DNA of 64,000 nucleotides. It comes from Blastomussa wellsi. Its lineage: Eukaryota > Cnidaria > Anthozoa > Scleractinia > Plerogyridae. Under the pieces are notes generated by a model, which saw only the letters and a program-made list of their open reading frames with translations, was not told the origin of the DNA and did not search any database. Shown in pieces: positions 10,851-24,005 of this stretch; position 1 is the stretch's first letter, and each line of letters starts with the position of its first letter. The translations under genes and the position numbers were made by a program. The DNA lies in assembly GCA_947652115.1 (NCBI GenBank), contig OX393569.1, forward strand, positions 12,305,441-12,369,440, written 5' to 3'.

Positions 10851-12618
10851 ACTTCAAGGAATAATAAGCTTAAACTTAATTATTGTTTACTATTCGCAAC
10901 ATACTACTTATATTATCAGAAAATGTATCATAAAGCTTGCAATATTACTGAATTTGTGTTAAAATTGGAACAAAAACTATTTATTGAGAGTTGTCTTAAA
11001 AGAAAACTTTTGGGGCGAATTACCTCTGCCTTTTAACACGTCTTGTAAGTACCATATTCTATATTTTATGGTTTTGGGTTCGACTATACTATTTTTTCGA
11101 AAGTAATTGTAAGTATTGTATTGTAAGCATTTTTTGTTTCGTTTCCTCAGAAATGAAACAGTATTACTTTGGCTATCCAATCAGAGTAAAGTTCGTACAT
11201 GGTAATGTAAACATGTTCTTGGAAGACAAACAAACTGGGTAGCCACTGACTACCAGGGGAGCAACTGACTGCAAAAGCTGTTGGCCAAAATTAAAACTTT
11301 TGCATTAGTGCAACACATGAATAAATTAATTCTTGCATGCAGAATTTCAAACTTTGAAAGTTGTGCTCTTTTGACACTTTTGAATACAATTTTTGGCTTC
11401 ATTTTTGAGTTATTTTTTTCAAAAAAAAAATAACTCTTAGTCGGCGTACCGGCGTATGTCGCTATTCAGTGGATGGATGGATGGGTGGATGAGCGATGTA
11501 TTTCACACCAATCAGAATTAGGATACTATCGATCAATAACCAATGAAATTGGGTGGTGTTGGCATGATGTCTCTATTTCCAGCACACAGTTTTTATGTAG
11601 CTCTGGTGTACAACGTTGTGTGTGGGTTTTAAGCGGAAGTCTCTTCGGAAATTTTCATGGTGGTGAAGAAGGTACGAGGATGTGAAATTTTACATGCTGC
11701 GAGCAGTCTGTTTTGGCGGCTTTGAGTTGAGGGATTGTTTTTTGATTGCGGTTAGTTGTGAATAAGAGCCATGTTGAATTTTAAAATGTTTCTGACTGAA
11801 GTAACGATAGCTTTAATTTTGGTTAAATTTGAAGTTGCGGATGTACGCAGTTTCCTATTTCTCGGAGATGAGTTGTTTGAAATCAGTAGAGCTGAGAGAT
11901 CAGACATGATCAGAGACTTTGCTTCAGGACATAGTAGATGTCATACGGCATTTAAGAATTTGAAGGTAGGGAGGCCACATACTCAATCGCAGGGTACAGT
12001 AATTCCGGAGAAACAGCTTTCATTGCAGACGTACCAGCTCTGGTAAATATTTCACGAACCATTCGTAATTGAATATGCAAAATCTTTCACCAGGATTTTT
12101 GGCACAAATTTCGAAACAACCAGAGAACAATGTACTAACTGTACTACGTTTTAAAAACCCTTTGGAAAGATATATTTTTTTCCATTTGATCCATTTATTG
12201 TCTTTCAATAAAATACTTTGAATATGACGCTTTGTGTTGAAAATCAGCGATGCAGAAAACAAAGTATCATCTTTCAACATTTCGAAGAAAAACAAAAGTG
12301 TCATATTACAAATAAACAAAAGTATCGTGTTACCGCTGTCAAGAATCACGTTTTGGTGTTGCATCCTGCACTGTCCTTTGAGTCTCTGAGTTTTTCATTT
12401 TCAGGTAGAAATAGCTTTGTTACAGCGGTTACCAATCACACGTGCCCTCCAACGATTTTTTTGATGGACGTCAATAATCCATGTTTATGTCTTGAATGAT
12501 TGCATGCGCCAGTTTCGATTTGCTCCTTAAACACAACAACAAGGCGACAATATTCTAACCTTTTGTGAACTATTTCCATGATTTGATGAGTACTTCAAAA
12601 CAGTGTCTAAACATTTAA
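10851..12618. other. Intronic sequence, no gene recognised
   Basis: Short frames occur at 11473-11685, 11771-12046 and 12020-12499. None shows a recognisable domain, splice structure or compositional support. The segment 12419-12476 (TTACCAATCACACGTGCCCTCCAAC) has an inverted, roughly 80 percent match at 15721-15797, on the far side of the LINE. Confidence 0.4.
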
Positions 12619-12938
12619 GGCTACGTCCACACTAAGCCGGATAAATTTGAAAACAGCGTTTTCGCCTCGAAAGCGGATAAAATGTTTTTTGTCCACATTA
12701 TACCGTTTTCAAATCGTTTCGCCATCGATTTTGAAATGCTGCCTCGCAAATAAAAGCTTAATACATGCAAGGACATGTCCACATTGTCCGAGCAACGTTA
12801 TTTGATTGTTTTGATGTCAGCGTTTTCAAAAAGTTCCGTTTTCGGTGACCGAAAATGCCGTTTCAGTGTGGACGGAAGGCCAATCCAGAGAAAAAAAGTT
12901 TCATTTTCAAATATATCCGGATTAGTGTGGACGTAGCC
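12619..12938. mobile_element. MITE with GGCTACGTCCACACTAA inverted ends
   Basis: The element begins GGCTACGTCCACACTAA and ends in its reverse complement TTAGTGTGGACGTAGCC, with a TAA at each flank that could be a 3-bp target duplication. Internal words such as CCGTTTTC and AACGTTATTTGATTG recur in reverse orientation at 47150-47514. It is 320 bp long and has no coding potential. The class is uncertain; a TAA duplication would fit a Harbinger-like element. Confidence 0.75.
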
Positions 12939-13139
12939 TAAGCAATAGGCCGTAACTCGAATTCCACAGAGCAAGCAAACATGAATAAATACAAAATTTC
13001 TTTCAAGCTAGAGTGTAATATTGTGACAAAACAAAAAGCCGGCCGCTAAAAAGCGACTGCTCTTGCCAAAGCATCACGCCAAATACTTATGGAAACCAAA
13101 TATTTTCGAAGTGGTTCGTTCAAAGAATGAAAGTATCTA

Positions 13140-15712
13140 TTTTTCTTATTGCAGCTATATAACACGACTGTGTCAACAACGAATTACCTGAATATCGACT
13201 CATTTCATGAAATTCATGCGTTACGCATGATCATTATTCTTTTTTTGCAATTTCACCGACAATATTCGGACCATTTACCTATATTTTCCATTTGTTCCGA
13301 TGACATTTCCAACCTAAGGTCCAGAGAAATTATATTTGTGCGTAATAAGAACGAAGCGAACACTTTGGACTTTCTCCAACAACTTGGAAGTACTGATTGG
13401 TCACAAATTCCTGGATACAATGATCCTAAAATCTGTTACGACAGATTTCTTAGTAAATTTTCGCAGATTTACAATTCATGTTTTCCACTCAAAAAATTAA
13501 AGAGAAAGAATCAACTTAAGAAGCCTTGGTTATCAAAGGGCTTACTCAAATGTGTAAAACGTAAGAACAAATTATACAAGCAATATCTTTCTGATACATC
13601 TGCTCAGAACAAAGCGCTGTATAAAGAGTATAGGAACAAACTAAATCACTCCTTGAGAATTGCTAAAAGGCTATATTATGATAAAAAACTAAATGAGTCC
13701 AAAACCAACATGAGAGCTACTTGGAGGTTGCTCAACGATCTCATATATAAAAGAAAACCAAAACTAAAATCCAACCAATCATTTAAAGCAGATGATCTGG
13801 AAATAACTGATCCAGTAGCTATTGCAAACAAATTTTGTCAATATTTTTCCAACATCGGGCCAAACCTGGCCAAGGGAATACGATCAAGCATATCCCACAA
13901 AAATTTTTTTATCTAGAACTTTCAATCAATCGATTTTTCTAAACCTGGCAACGGAAGAAGAAATTATTGCTATTGCAAACCAATTTCAATCAGGTAAAGC
14001 TGCTGGTTATGACAACATTCCTATGTCTATTATAAAGCAGTCTATAAACTTCATTTCTTCTCCGCTTACGCACATTGTTAATTTATCTATTATGCATGGT
14101 ATTGTTCCAGACCAAATGAAAATCGCTCGTGTGGTGCCTATTTTCAAAACTGGCGACAAAGCTATTTTTTCTAATTATAGGCCTGTTTCCATCCTTCCCT
14201 GCTTTTCAAAATTCCTAGAGCGTATTGTTTATAATCGCATTTTAAGTTATCTAAATGATTTCCACATTCTTTGTGATAACCAATATGGGTTTAGAAAAAA
14301 TCATTCTACCACTCATGCACTTATCGACTTGTATGACAAAATTTTGTCTGCTCTGGATCGCAAAGAGCATGCTGTCGAAAGCCTTTGACACTGTGAATCA
14401 CGAAATTCTTTTTGACAAACTCTATCACTACGGTATTCGCGGATTGGCATGTAGAATGGGTGAAAAGTTACTTCAATGAAAGAACTCAATTTGTTGAATA
14501 CAATAGATTGAGATCAACCCCTCATAAGATCTGCTGTGGGGTTCCGCAAGGGTCAATTCTAGGCCCGCTGTTTTTTATTTTTTTTCATAAATGATTTGAA
14601 CAACACTTCAAATCTTGAATCAATCATATTCGCAGACGACACAAATTTATTCATCTCACACAAAGACCCTGATTTGTTAATTAGTACCCTAAACTGCGAA
14701 TTAATTAAACTGTCAAATTGGTTCAGAGCAAACAGACTCTCTTTGAACTTAACTAAAACAAATTTCATGGAATTCAAACCACGACAAAAAAAAACTTCCT
14801 CAGACTTTGATGTTGTTATTAATGAGAGAACGATTGCACAGGTCAATGAAACAGTCTTTCTTGGGGTAGTTTTAGATGACAACTTAACTTGGAAGTCTCA
14901 TATATCTAGCCTAGCGGATAAAATATCTAATCTATTGGTATAATTTTTAGATCTAGTTTTTATCTTTCAACTCCCTCTCTTCGCATGCTATACAACGCAA
15001 TGATACTTCCATACCTTAATTACTGTAATCTAGTCTGGGGATCAACTTATAAAACTAACCTTCAAAGAATCGTAATTTTGCAAAAACGTGTGATTAGAAT
15101 AGTGAACAAGTCCTATTATAATGCTCATACAGAACCTATTTTTAAGAAGCTTAACTTGCTTAAATTTCAAGATATTCATTTAATGCATCTAGGTCAGTTT
15201 ATGTTCTCGTTTAAGAAGGCTATTCTCCCTCGAAAATTTGAGAACATATTCGCAATCAACAACCAAATCCATTGCTGCAATACAAGGCATGCAAATTCCT
15301 TTCGTCTTCCGTTATGTAGAACAAATATCCGGCAATTCTCCGTATACTTTCAAGGTCCCAAATTCTTCAATTCTCTTTCACCTGAAATTTCGGGCACTTC
15401 ATCACTGGCATCTTTCAAAAAAAAACTTAAAGCATATATTATTGATAACTATTAACTCTGTTTTCAAATAAGACTTGTCATAAATTATCTAATATCAGTC
15501 ATCTCGTGTTTATTGTGAGGGAACTTAAGCTTACAAGCCCCGTGGTTTTTTATTAGGTTCCCTCGCCATTTTGCTTTTGCTTAACATATTATACTGTAGT
15601 TTTGTATTTTCATCGTTATCTGTATATTGAGCTGTTTTTTATTTATTAATCATTGTATTATAATTCTATTTTTGGCAAATCAAAAAAACTAAAAAAAAAA
15701 TAAAATAAAAAT
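13140..15712 (+). mobile_element. 5'-truncated LINE copy with A-rich 3' tail
   Basis: The extent is taken from the endonuclease remnant at the left to an A-rich tail (about 15680-15712) at the right, with about 220 bp of 3' untranslated sequence after the reading frame. Short, inverted matches at 12419-12476 and 15721-15797 flank it at some distance. Confidence 0.65.
13149..15455 (+). pseudogene. Non-LTR retrotransposon (CR1/jockey-like) reverse transcriptase, broken
   Basis: Several plus-strand frames encode the end of an apurinic endonuclease (SDHLPIF near 13275), a linker, and a reverse transcriptase. RT motifs seen are NYRPVSILP and LERIVYNR (about 14175-14240), NQYGFRKNHSTTHAL (about 14280), AFDTVNHEILFDKL (about 14385), GVPQGSILGPLFF (about 14540) and FADDTNLFIS (about 14630). 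The C-terminal part reaches 15455. Frame changes near 13900, 14385, 14590 and 14943 show that it is decayed. The 5' end is missing. The family is inferred from motif style. Confidence 0.85.
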
Positions 15713-15799
15713 GAAACCTACTGATTGACGTCCATCGAAACTCATTTTTCAAACGGAAAAAACATTGTTGGAGGGCGCGTGTGATCGGTAACAGCTGTA

Positions 15800-18350
15800 A
15801 TTAGAATTGGCATTTAGTCACAACAAGCGGTAGGTGGGTATGTCTTCACAACATTGTAATGCCGTGTAGTAATGAGTAGGGTTAAAGAAGAGAGTTTAAA
15901 AGCATTGATATTTTCTGAAGATTTGTGGTATGGAATCCCTCAAATATTGCTCATTTACTTAAAATGCACACGCCGTCAGCAAAGGGCCCAACACTAAATT
16001 GGTCATTGAGCGTTCTTTTTTATCAGGCTAGTTTTGCTGACCAAAAAAAAAATAACCAATACATCCATATCAAAACTGAAAAAATAACTCTCTCAGGCAT
16101 TGCATGCCTATGTTTAATATTTAGTTTGGAATTTTAGGAACAGATTTGACACGCATGTTGTTATCTTATACGCATCTTGCAAAGAACCTTGCTTCTTCCT
16201 TGTTCATGTTTTTGCTTTGTTTTCAATGCTGTTTTTCGATTTAGAACATTACACAAGTGTCTCTGAAAATACCAACAAGTATTCTCATTAACAATTAAAC
16301 CAAAGAAAAGTGTAGAAAGCATTGGAAGTGTTCATTTTGTGGAACGAGTTCTGCAGTTTTGTGATGGATATCAATTTGTTTTGTGCAGTCACAACATGTA
16401 TTATAAATTTCTCTTGAATTACCGCTTTTCTGCACCAAGAAATTCAACAGTGCTAGTGAATAATTGACAGTGGTAGTTATACAGAAATAAAACCTACCAT
16501 TTTTCAGGGTATCCTGTGATATCATTAAGATTTTGCCCAAGTCTGTATTTTTGTGAGCTTCTAACATGATGTCCGGAAGTGGAGAAAATATTATGTCTGT
16601 TTTCCAAGTCTGGTTTGGGATCAATTTATCATGGCTGGTGAGCAGTTTAATTCATAGATTAGTTTTTCAGCATGTCTAGCTGGAATAAAAGTTTACTTGA
16701 GAGCATAATAATTACTTGTCTAAATTTAATGTGCATATGGTTTATTTTTTCCAGTCGCACATGCTTGCATTTAAATGCCGTAAAAGAGCCACATATTCAG
16801 GAGTCAATGGGTTAATGAGAATAAATATTCTTAACTACAATCTGTTAGTTAAACTGATGACAGATCACACATAAAATGTTTGAACAAACTACAGCAGTCA
16901 GATACAACTCCAGATGACTGTAGATACATCATTCGTTCACTTTATAGAAAACTAACAACACATAACATTGAGAGATTCCCAGTGTACTGTTAGTGCTGGT
17001 ATAATATATGTTATATCGGTTCAAGCATGTCCCAATTGGCAATTATTGAACATTGAAACTTTGTTGTCTGCAAGTTTTCCTTGCTTATTCACTTGTGAAC
17101 CTAACAATATTATTGCACTATCAGCTTGTAATCTGTCATGGCGTCACAGTCTAAATCTGGCGCTACAATTCGGACATGCCTGGGCATGAAAGACGCGCAA
17201 AAGAGCATGTGTAGTGAACAAAGTGCATTTTCCAATAAAGACTACCACAAGGAAACCAGAGGATGGACCGAACTAAGTCTAGAAACCTGCTGATATGTTA
17301 CTAGGAGTAGCTGATATGTGCATAGCATTTTTGTCGGGTGCCCTACCCACTTAATAATGATGATCAAGCATCATTTGAAAGGCGAGAAATTGATTATTCA
17401 TACTAAAGCTAACCTTTTGATTTTAGGCAGTCAATTCTTGACTTGATGGCTTCGCCAATCCTTCCAAAAATTCCATCCAAATTCAAAGTAATACTATCCA
17501 TTTTCATCGTGCATTTAAAGTCTTGAGAAACAGCTAAAAGTCCACAAGCTTGAAGGGACATGTCATCTTCACCAGCATGATTTAACACTCTGTACTTTGT
17601 AAATGCCGGTTTTAGAGCCTGTTAGAGGGATTTTTCCTTGTTCAGAACAGGTCTTGGTTCAATTTGTGAGTCTGCCATTTGTTTTCACTGCATAACAGCC
17701 AAAACATTTCCGATTGTTGACGTAGACTTATCAGAACCCTTTTTGGAAGATCAGATATGTCCATGGTCCATCAAAATCTAATCAGTTGTGACTACTGTGA
17801 ATTGACTGCATTGTATGTGATCTTGTTGACTCCCGAACTTAATTTATACTGTATACTTAATTTACACTACAGAGGGGATGCCAAAGAGGATGCATATGGA
17901 ATCAACAAAAATGATACCATATAAGTATGACTGCAACACAGTGATATAATGATTAGGCAGGTCTTGTATTTTGTCCCTGATGGGTCATCAGGGCTTCACT
18001 CATCGTAATAATAATACCTAATCTGAGTATGTAATGCCAGGAAGCCAGGTGACATGACAAATGGTGAGATCCATTTTCATGCTTTTAAAGGCATTTACAA
18101 TCGGTTTTGTGTTCTCTCGTGTTAGGTCACATAATGTATCCATTTCGCATTCTTTCTAACAGGCTTCACAGAAAAGTTTCAAAATTTTATTAGTCATGGT
18201 CTGAAAATAACTTTTATGCAGGCACCAAGTCAGCAAATGAAAAAAATCTTGTCGCCAAAAAGTGGTTCGTAAAATTTTTGCCTCACAGCAAACACAAAAA
18301 CTAACAAACTTAATTTTATAATTTATACACTCGTAAACTTGTTTACCTAC
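15800..18350. other. Intronic sequence with piggyBac-type MITE relics
   Basis: No gene is supported. At 16798-16816 the sequence CAGGAGTCAATGGGTTAA matches, in reverse complement, the TTAACCCATTGACGCCTG terminus of the element at 37919. At 17420-17600 a block with GGCTTCGCCAATCCTTCC and AGTCTTGAGA matches internal sequence of the same element near 38870-38950. These look like fragments of one MITE family. Segment 18250-18305 is the inverted partner of 8850-8915. Confidence 0.5.
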
Positions 18351-18359
18351 TCTCTTCAG

Positions 18360-18620
18360 TTACGACATGACCCCCCTAGATTAGCATCTGCCTGTAATGT
18401 AAGTCTGCAGTCAGGCCTAGGGGCCCATCAGGCCGGAGCTTGTCCCAGTTTCTGTAGCATGAAGCGACAGAGAGTATTTCTACTCCCCCCTGGATGGGAT
18501 GCTAGTCCATCGCAGGGTTACCCCCCAGCAGCAAATTCGCCAGTACCCATTTATACACCTGGGTGAAGAGAGGCACTGAGAGTAAAGTGTCTTGCCCAAG
18601 AACACAACGCAGTGCCCAGC
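18360..18620. repeat. Probable interspersed repeat (SINE-like)
   Basis: The block contains GGATGGGATGCTAGTCCATCGCAGGG, then a stretch on acceptance of a page-like series of short GC-rich words and GTGTCTTGCCCAAG. This word order is familiar from abundant interspersed repeats of marine animals. No second copy exists in this window, so the call is from memory only. Confidence 0.4.
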
Positions 18621-20980
18621 TAGAGTGAACTTTCATTTGATTGAAAGTTGATGAAGAATGAATAAGTGTTAATGTACAGTTAGAGTCACTTGAAATCTCA
18701 AATGATTCGACTCAAACTTCAACACTTGATAATTCTAATTCCGAATATTTGATGTGTAGATGGGGCTAAAGCTTTTTTCCTACTCATAAAACCGTTAAGA
18801 CAACAGTTGAGATCTACAATGAACATTAAAGGGACACTGTCACGGGGATTTTTCTGCTTTTTTTAGTAAAACGGTACTAAAATGTACAATTAAGTACTTT
18901 CTCACGTACACAAAATGTGCCTAGAACATCAAGATAAAGATATAAAGTAGTAGCTGAAGGAAGGAGGAGCCATAATCTATTTTTCAGCTATTTTCGAATT
19001 TATTTTACCGGTGCTTTGGTCTTAGTTTTTGACTCGTGTATAAGTCAAGGGCAATTTTTTGGGCTGATTTTTAGGTCGTGAAAGGTCGACTTCTACACGA
19101 GTAAATACGGTACCTCATTCTTTGATCCATGAGCCGAAAGATGAGAGCTCCTACATGAATACACCTCGTTCTTTAATCCATTTAATGTAGGCGAATCGGC
19201 TTGTAGGCGAAACGACCGACATCCAATGCTCCTTGTGATTTCAAAATGGTATCACTATTCTTATAGCTTCAGTAATTTTTAACAAAACTGGGCCAGTATT
19301 TATAACTTGCCATTTGCTTTTCCGTTTTTGAAGTGATGCTCGTGACAGTGCCCTGTGGAGGAGTCCGTATGGGAGTAACCTCCCCCTCCACCACCCCCTC
19401 CCCCTCCCCCACCCCCTCCCTCTATTTCAGTAATGGCAAAAAAAATAAATAAATGATAGAAGAAAATTAGCTACTGAAACCAAGTCTACTCTAAACGCTA
19501 GCAAGCAGAGATCCAACTTTATTTCTATTGAAAAAGAAATGTTGCATGACCCACGCAAACTGCTTCCCTGCATCTGTTTCTGACAGATTGCCACACTTGT
19601 TACTTGTGTAAACAATTCATCTGGAATAATCAACTCATGAACTTACCTTGAATGTTAAACTAGAGTAAGCTTCCGCTAATAACTTTTCTGGTCGCTTGCT
19701 TAAGCAGGAAGAGGGATATTTTTGGGGTCTGCGATTCGCTAACCGCCGAAGGCCCTGAACTTCAACAAATATTAAATTTAATTTAAGCCACTGCGGTTGT
19801 TCATAGTTTACTGGTAATTTTTACCTGATTTCGTCAACGTCACTGCTATCTTTGATGTGTAGTTCCCCACAATAAAAGGACTGTATTTTAGGTTTTCATT
19901 CATTTGATTCCGTTATTTAATAAATGCCTGTGTATTCTTGACAACAAGCAATGGTGCTAATTTTTGGTGGCCACAGTGTCAATATCAGTTGTCAATATAC
20001 AATGCAAACAAAGTAGTTGTATAATTCCTTCATGGAGAAATAATTCTGCCTCCCGCATGATCAAGTTCAATTTTTTTCCGGCCTTCTGACATGAACAGTG
20101 CCAAGAGTTAGTTGTGCCTCCTGTACAACTTTTGTATAGGAAAGTACAGGAAAGAAATTTCTTTCAGAGTAAGTCTAGTGGTTTCATTTTCAAAATTGGC
20201 TGCACCGCTTGAGACAAGATCTAAACGCGTTCCTTTTTTTTTTCACCAGCGCGCCACACACTCTGCTAATTCTGTGCCAAACTAGTTTGATTCTACATGC
20301 TTAGAGTTCCCTTGAACCTCACATCCAAACTTAGGAATACCCAAACGCCATCGAAAACTTCCGAATGCTAATTATGAATTAACACGGAAAGTGACCCCTC
20401 AATCGGAAAAGCTGCACGATCGCATAGTGTGGACTTTCACACTTTTTGTGAAAGTTCACAAAAAAACACAAATAAATAAAGAACTGAACTGAACTGAAAT
20501 ATTGAGTACTGAATAACGTTTCTTAAGATTCACATGTATAAAGGCATTACAACTAGGAATTTCATAATGAAAGTGAGTGCTGGCAGCAGGAATTAACAAT
20601 TGTCTCTACAAAACGAAAATACAATACAAATTAGTTCATTGCCAAGTTTATTAGAATTTCACAACAGAGAAAAGAAATAATATTAAAGCAGTAAACTTAC
20701 TTTTCTCGACAGCGTGTTTCAATAGCGTCCAACAGTGGACTTTGTTACAAGAGATATGAACACAGGTAGCCCAAGCTCGATATATGGCAGCTCTTATGTT
20801 GACCTTTGCATTGTTACGTGACTCGAGCGATTTGCATATTTATAAGGATTTGTATGGGGAAAGAAATAAAGTCGAAAAAAACAAAAAAATTAACGGTTGA
20901 ATTACAATAAAAACCACTCACCTGAACTGCTTTGTTGCTTTATTTGTGTTCTGTGTTGTTTTTAACTGATTTGGAGCGAT
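18621..20980. other. Intronic sequence, no gene; C-rich tract and relic MITE
   Basis: No coding region is supported. At 19013-19112 a segment with TTGACTCGTGTATAAGTC and CACGAGTAAATACGGTA resembles the inverted ends of the element at 22312-23140. A pyrimidine-rich tract of CCCCT-type units lies at 19380-19425. Confidence 0.45.
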
Positions 20981-20982
20981 TT

Positions 20983-21061
20983 AGTGCAATTTTAGTTCCA
21001 ACGGTTTCTTCTCTTTAAAGTTACATATAGAGAAGAATCTGTTGGAACTAAAATTGCACTA
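20983..21061. repeat. Perfect-type hairpin, arms about 32 bp
   Basis: TAGTGCAATTTTAGTTCCAAC followed by GGTTTCTTCTC is mirrored after a loop of about 15 bases by GAGAAGAATCTGTTGGAACTAAAATTGCACTA. One or two mismatches are seen in the arms. It may be a very short fold-back element or a structured RNA source. Repeated CTCAACGGGC words follow immediately to 21165. Confidence 0.7.
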
Positions 21062-21165
21062 GATCAAGCCTCAACAGGCAAATGTAACTCAATGGTAGAA
21101 TTATATACCTCAACGGGCAGAGATTTTGGCTCAACGATCAAAGTTAACGCCTCAACGGGCGAATA

Positions 21166-22311
21166 CTGTGAATGATTTGCCCGTGGTACTGAAGTTGCGT
21201 TCGACATAAAGCAGGTTGGCTTCACACCTTCCTCTCTTTTCTCCCGAGACCAGCAAGCTGTAGTCGGTAGTTTGCTGAATGCACTGAAAAAAAAGATGAT
21301 CTCCATGAAGTAGGACTTGATCGATATCTTGGGACCTCCATTCGTGAATTGGCAAAAATTGCTCGCATAATAGACCAGCCAACACATAAAAATCTCGTCT
21401 TCCTCGAGAATCATCACTAAACCATTCATGACCTTGATGAATACTAAACTCACCTTGTTTATCGTGTCCGATTTCTAGCGATATTTCCACGTGCATTTTA
21501 CGTGACGTCATCACAAGCACAATAGAGTGCATGGCGTACGGATTACCCCGGATATAAAAAATGCAATCGACTGCGCATGTCTCCGATCTTACATCCGACA
21601 AATTTTGGCTTTTTCTCACTATTGTAAAGAATAGGCTGCTGCCTCGCTAAGGCGAGCCAGCAATAAAATTATTGTGCAGCTTACACTTCAGTTGAAAAGG
21701 TTTCATTGAATATAAAGCTCTCTTAGTTTGCAGACTGACCACTACGAAGCCTTCAAGAAGCCATGCATGAACAAGCGGCCATACTGCTCATTCCAGGCCA
21801 CTTCTGAACAAATTGTGCCCACAGTATGGCTGTTAGATGAAACTGCTGAAAACATGACAGACGTTAAATGTGACCCTATTTGTGACCCTATTTGATTGGC
21901 ATTTCACCACTATCAGCCAATCCGAAATTCACGTTCACCCAGTGAACGCATAATTCCAAAAAAACCCATCCATTAGAGCAGGCGGGATTTCAACTTGACT
22001 CCTTACCAATCTCTCACGGCTTCGCCTCCCCAAAAACAAAAGCAATTCGCTACGAATCTCGCCAGCTACGCAGGCTAAATTGTTCTAATGTACCATACTT
22101 TAAGTTATTTTGCAGCTTTTACATTTGTTTTGTTGTTTGACTTTAGTGCGACTGCATTAAACTCAACGTTTGAAACCATTGCCAGGCCAAATTCTTTTGA
22201 GTTCGGTACGGCAGTAGCACGACGTTTGGAACAGGCCTTAGATAAATTAATGACAGAAAGGTTCAATCAGCACCAATTAGAAACAGTTTACAAAGTTCAA
22301 TCTGCCTGCCA
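21166..22311. other. Intronic sequence, no convincing gene
   Basis: Two overlapping minus-strand frames (21064-21619) and a plus-strand frame at 22088-22336 with a hydrophobic N-terminus are open. They show no known domain, and the last runs into the MITE end at 22312. The segment 21779-21853 is the inverted partner of 7345-7412. Confidence 0.35.
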
Positions 22312-23140
22312 AATACCGTATTTACCCATGTATTAGTCGACCTCGTGTATAAGTCGACCCCCTAACTTTGGGGCCAAAAACTAAGTTTTCTTCATTTTAT
22401 TGGAAAACTTAAATATATTGTAATTCTTAGAATTATTGCTCAGGTAAGTACTATGGATATATGAAACAATCACAGCAAGTTTCAATGTGAAGTTTTAATA
22501 TTCTCGCATGGCCGCAATCGTTTTAACAACACATGCACATGTGGGCATTTTGTCCATAATGTTTGAAACAGGCTTACAAAATCAAACATACTAATTGCAG
22601 ACAAACCTTTCTAACTGTGGAAGTTGAAAAAGCAGCTTTAGCAGGCAAGCAAAACACCAAAGAAGGTCTTAAATCTTTGAGAACACTCGATAAACAGCGT
22701 GTTCAGAAAACCTTGTAACCAAGCTACAAAATCGGTCGAGTATTGGTAACTGATGACTGCATGTGCTTACATCATGCCAGGTTACCAAGCAGGGAGTTCG
22801 AAGCGAGAAAGAGTTTTTCCTCAGCAGATTTACGGCTTTATTTTGCAGGAAATGTCAGTTCTTTTTTCCGAAATTGTGCCAGGGAGTATCTTCAACCCTC
22901 AGGTCTACATAAAGCAGATAAATTTTAAAAGCATTTCAACTTGAACTGCTAATTTAGACGCAGGCCGCTAAGTGAAGGACTTCGCGTTTTGTATCATTGT
23001 TTGTAAGATGTTTTACGGAAGATTATAGACACAATTGTTATGCTAATTGTGCCGAATTTATTTTACTGGTGCTTGGGTTTTAGTTTTTGACCCATGTATA
23101 AGTTGAGGGCGATTTTTTGGACTGATCGCTCTTGACAGCT
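22312..23140. mobile_element. Putative non-autonomous element with GTATAAGTCGAC ends
   Basis: The left end has ATACCGTATTTACCCATGTA and CGTGTATAAGTCGACCCCC. The right end (about 23070-23130) has TTTTTGACCCATGTATAAGTTGAGGGCGA, a diverged reverse complement. A similar end pair is compressed at 19013-19112. No transposase frame is seen and the exact termini are uncertain. Confidence 0.45.
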
Positions 23141-23552
23141 TTCCACTTATGTTCTCATGAGTGAAAGTTGATTGTGTTCGGTGATGCATCGACCTTGTAC
23201 ACATCATAGTGAATTGAATGGTTTAAATTCAGTGCACCAAGAGATTCAATCAGATTGAATAAATCGGTTGTAATGAACAATTACCTATTGAACAGTGCCG
23301 TGTATTCCGCATTGGATCAAATGTCATTTGAAACGCAGAAATGTATCCTGGACGCTGTCAGAACTGAAGTCAGAGTTTCCACAATAATAATTGTTATATC
23401 GAAAACTCAACCTTTACAAATCCAATGCTTCTCTTTGGTTTCTTAAATTCAAGGTTTCACTGGCTTTGACATAAGGCTTTGCAAGCCGCTTATTCTGCAA
23501 GCCATGAGGTGCGCAAGACAACAACACACTTATGCCTGGTTGTCTTAATTTC

Positions 23553-24005
23553 CAAAGAATTCACAAACAAAATTACTCACTGAAGTGAAACAAAGATGAA
23601 GACAAAACAAACAAAAATCGATAAAACAGCCAGAAGGCATCAGTGCAGCGTGCTGTTTATGAATTGTTGAACGTAAGCGTTGAAATCTAAACTTGAACTG
23701 GTGAGCAATGCATTGTACAGTAGCATTGAAAACCCGAACTTGAACCATTGAGTAACGCATCAAAAACGATTACAACTATCAAACAAAGAAACACAACGCG
23801 CTGTCAATGCTCTGCAACGCTAAGGCAATGCGTTGGTTATGCGTTGCAATGCAGAACACTCAAAGCATTGACATTTCTTATGTCGGGTTTTCGTAAATAG
23901 GGTCGCAAATGTAGATTGAAGCGCATAGATTACAACGGTTGTGAAGGTTATCTAATGGCAATTCTACTTTTACCTTTTTTCAATTTAATTCTTTGGGCAC
24001 TCGTT
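23553..24005. repeat. Tandem duplication unit 1 (453 bp)
   Basis: A 453-bp unit starting CAAAGAATTCACAAACAAAA is repeated head to tail from 24006, with only scattered differences. It contains near-palindromic words such as CAATGCTCTGCAACGC and GCGTTGCAATGCAGAAC. Matching minus-strand frames in both units are repeat by-products. Confidence 0.85.

Noticed and set aside
21064..21619. Two overlapping minus-strand frames of 129 and 155 codons
   Set aside because: They overlap out of frame with each other, show no domain, and cross repeat-like CTCAACGGGC words.
22088..22336. 82-codon frame with a signal-peptide-like start
   Set aside because: It ends within a MITE terminus and has no domain or splice support.
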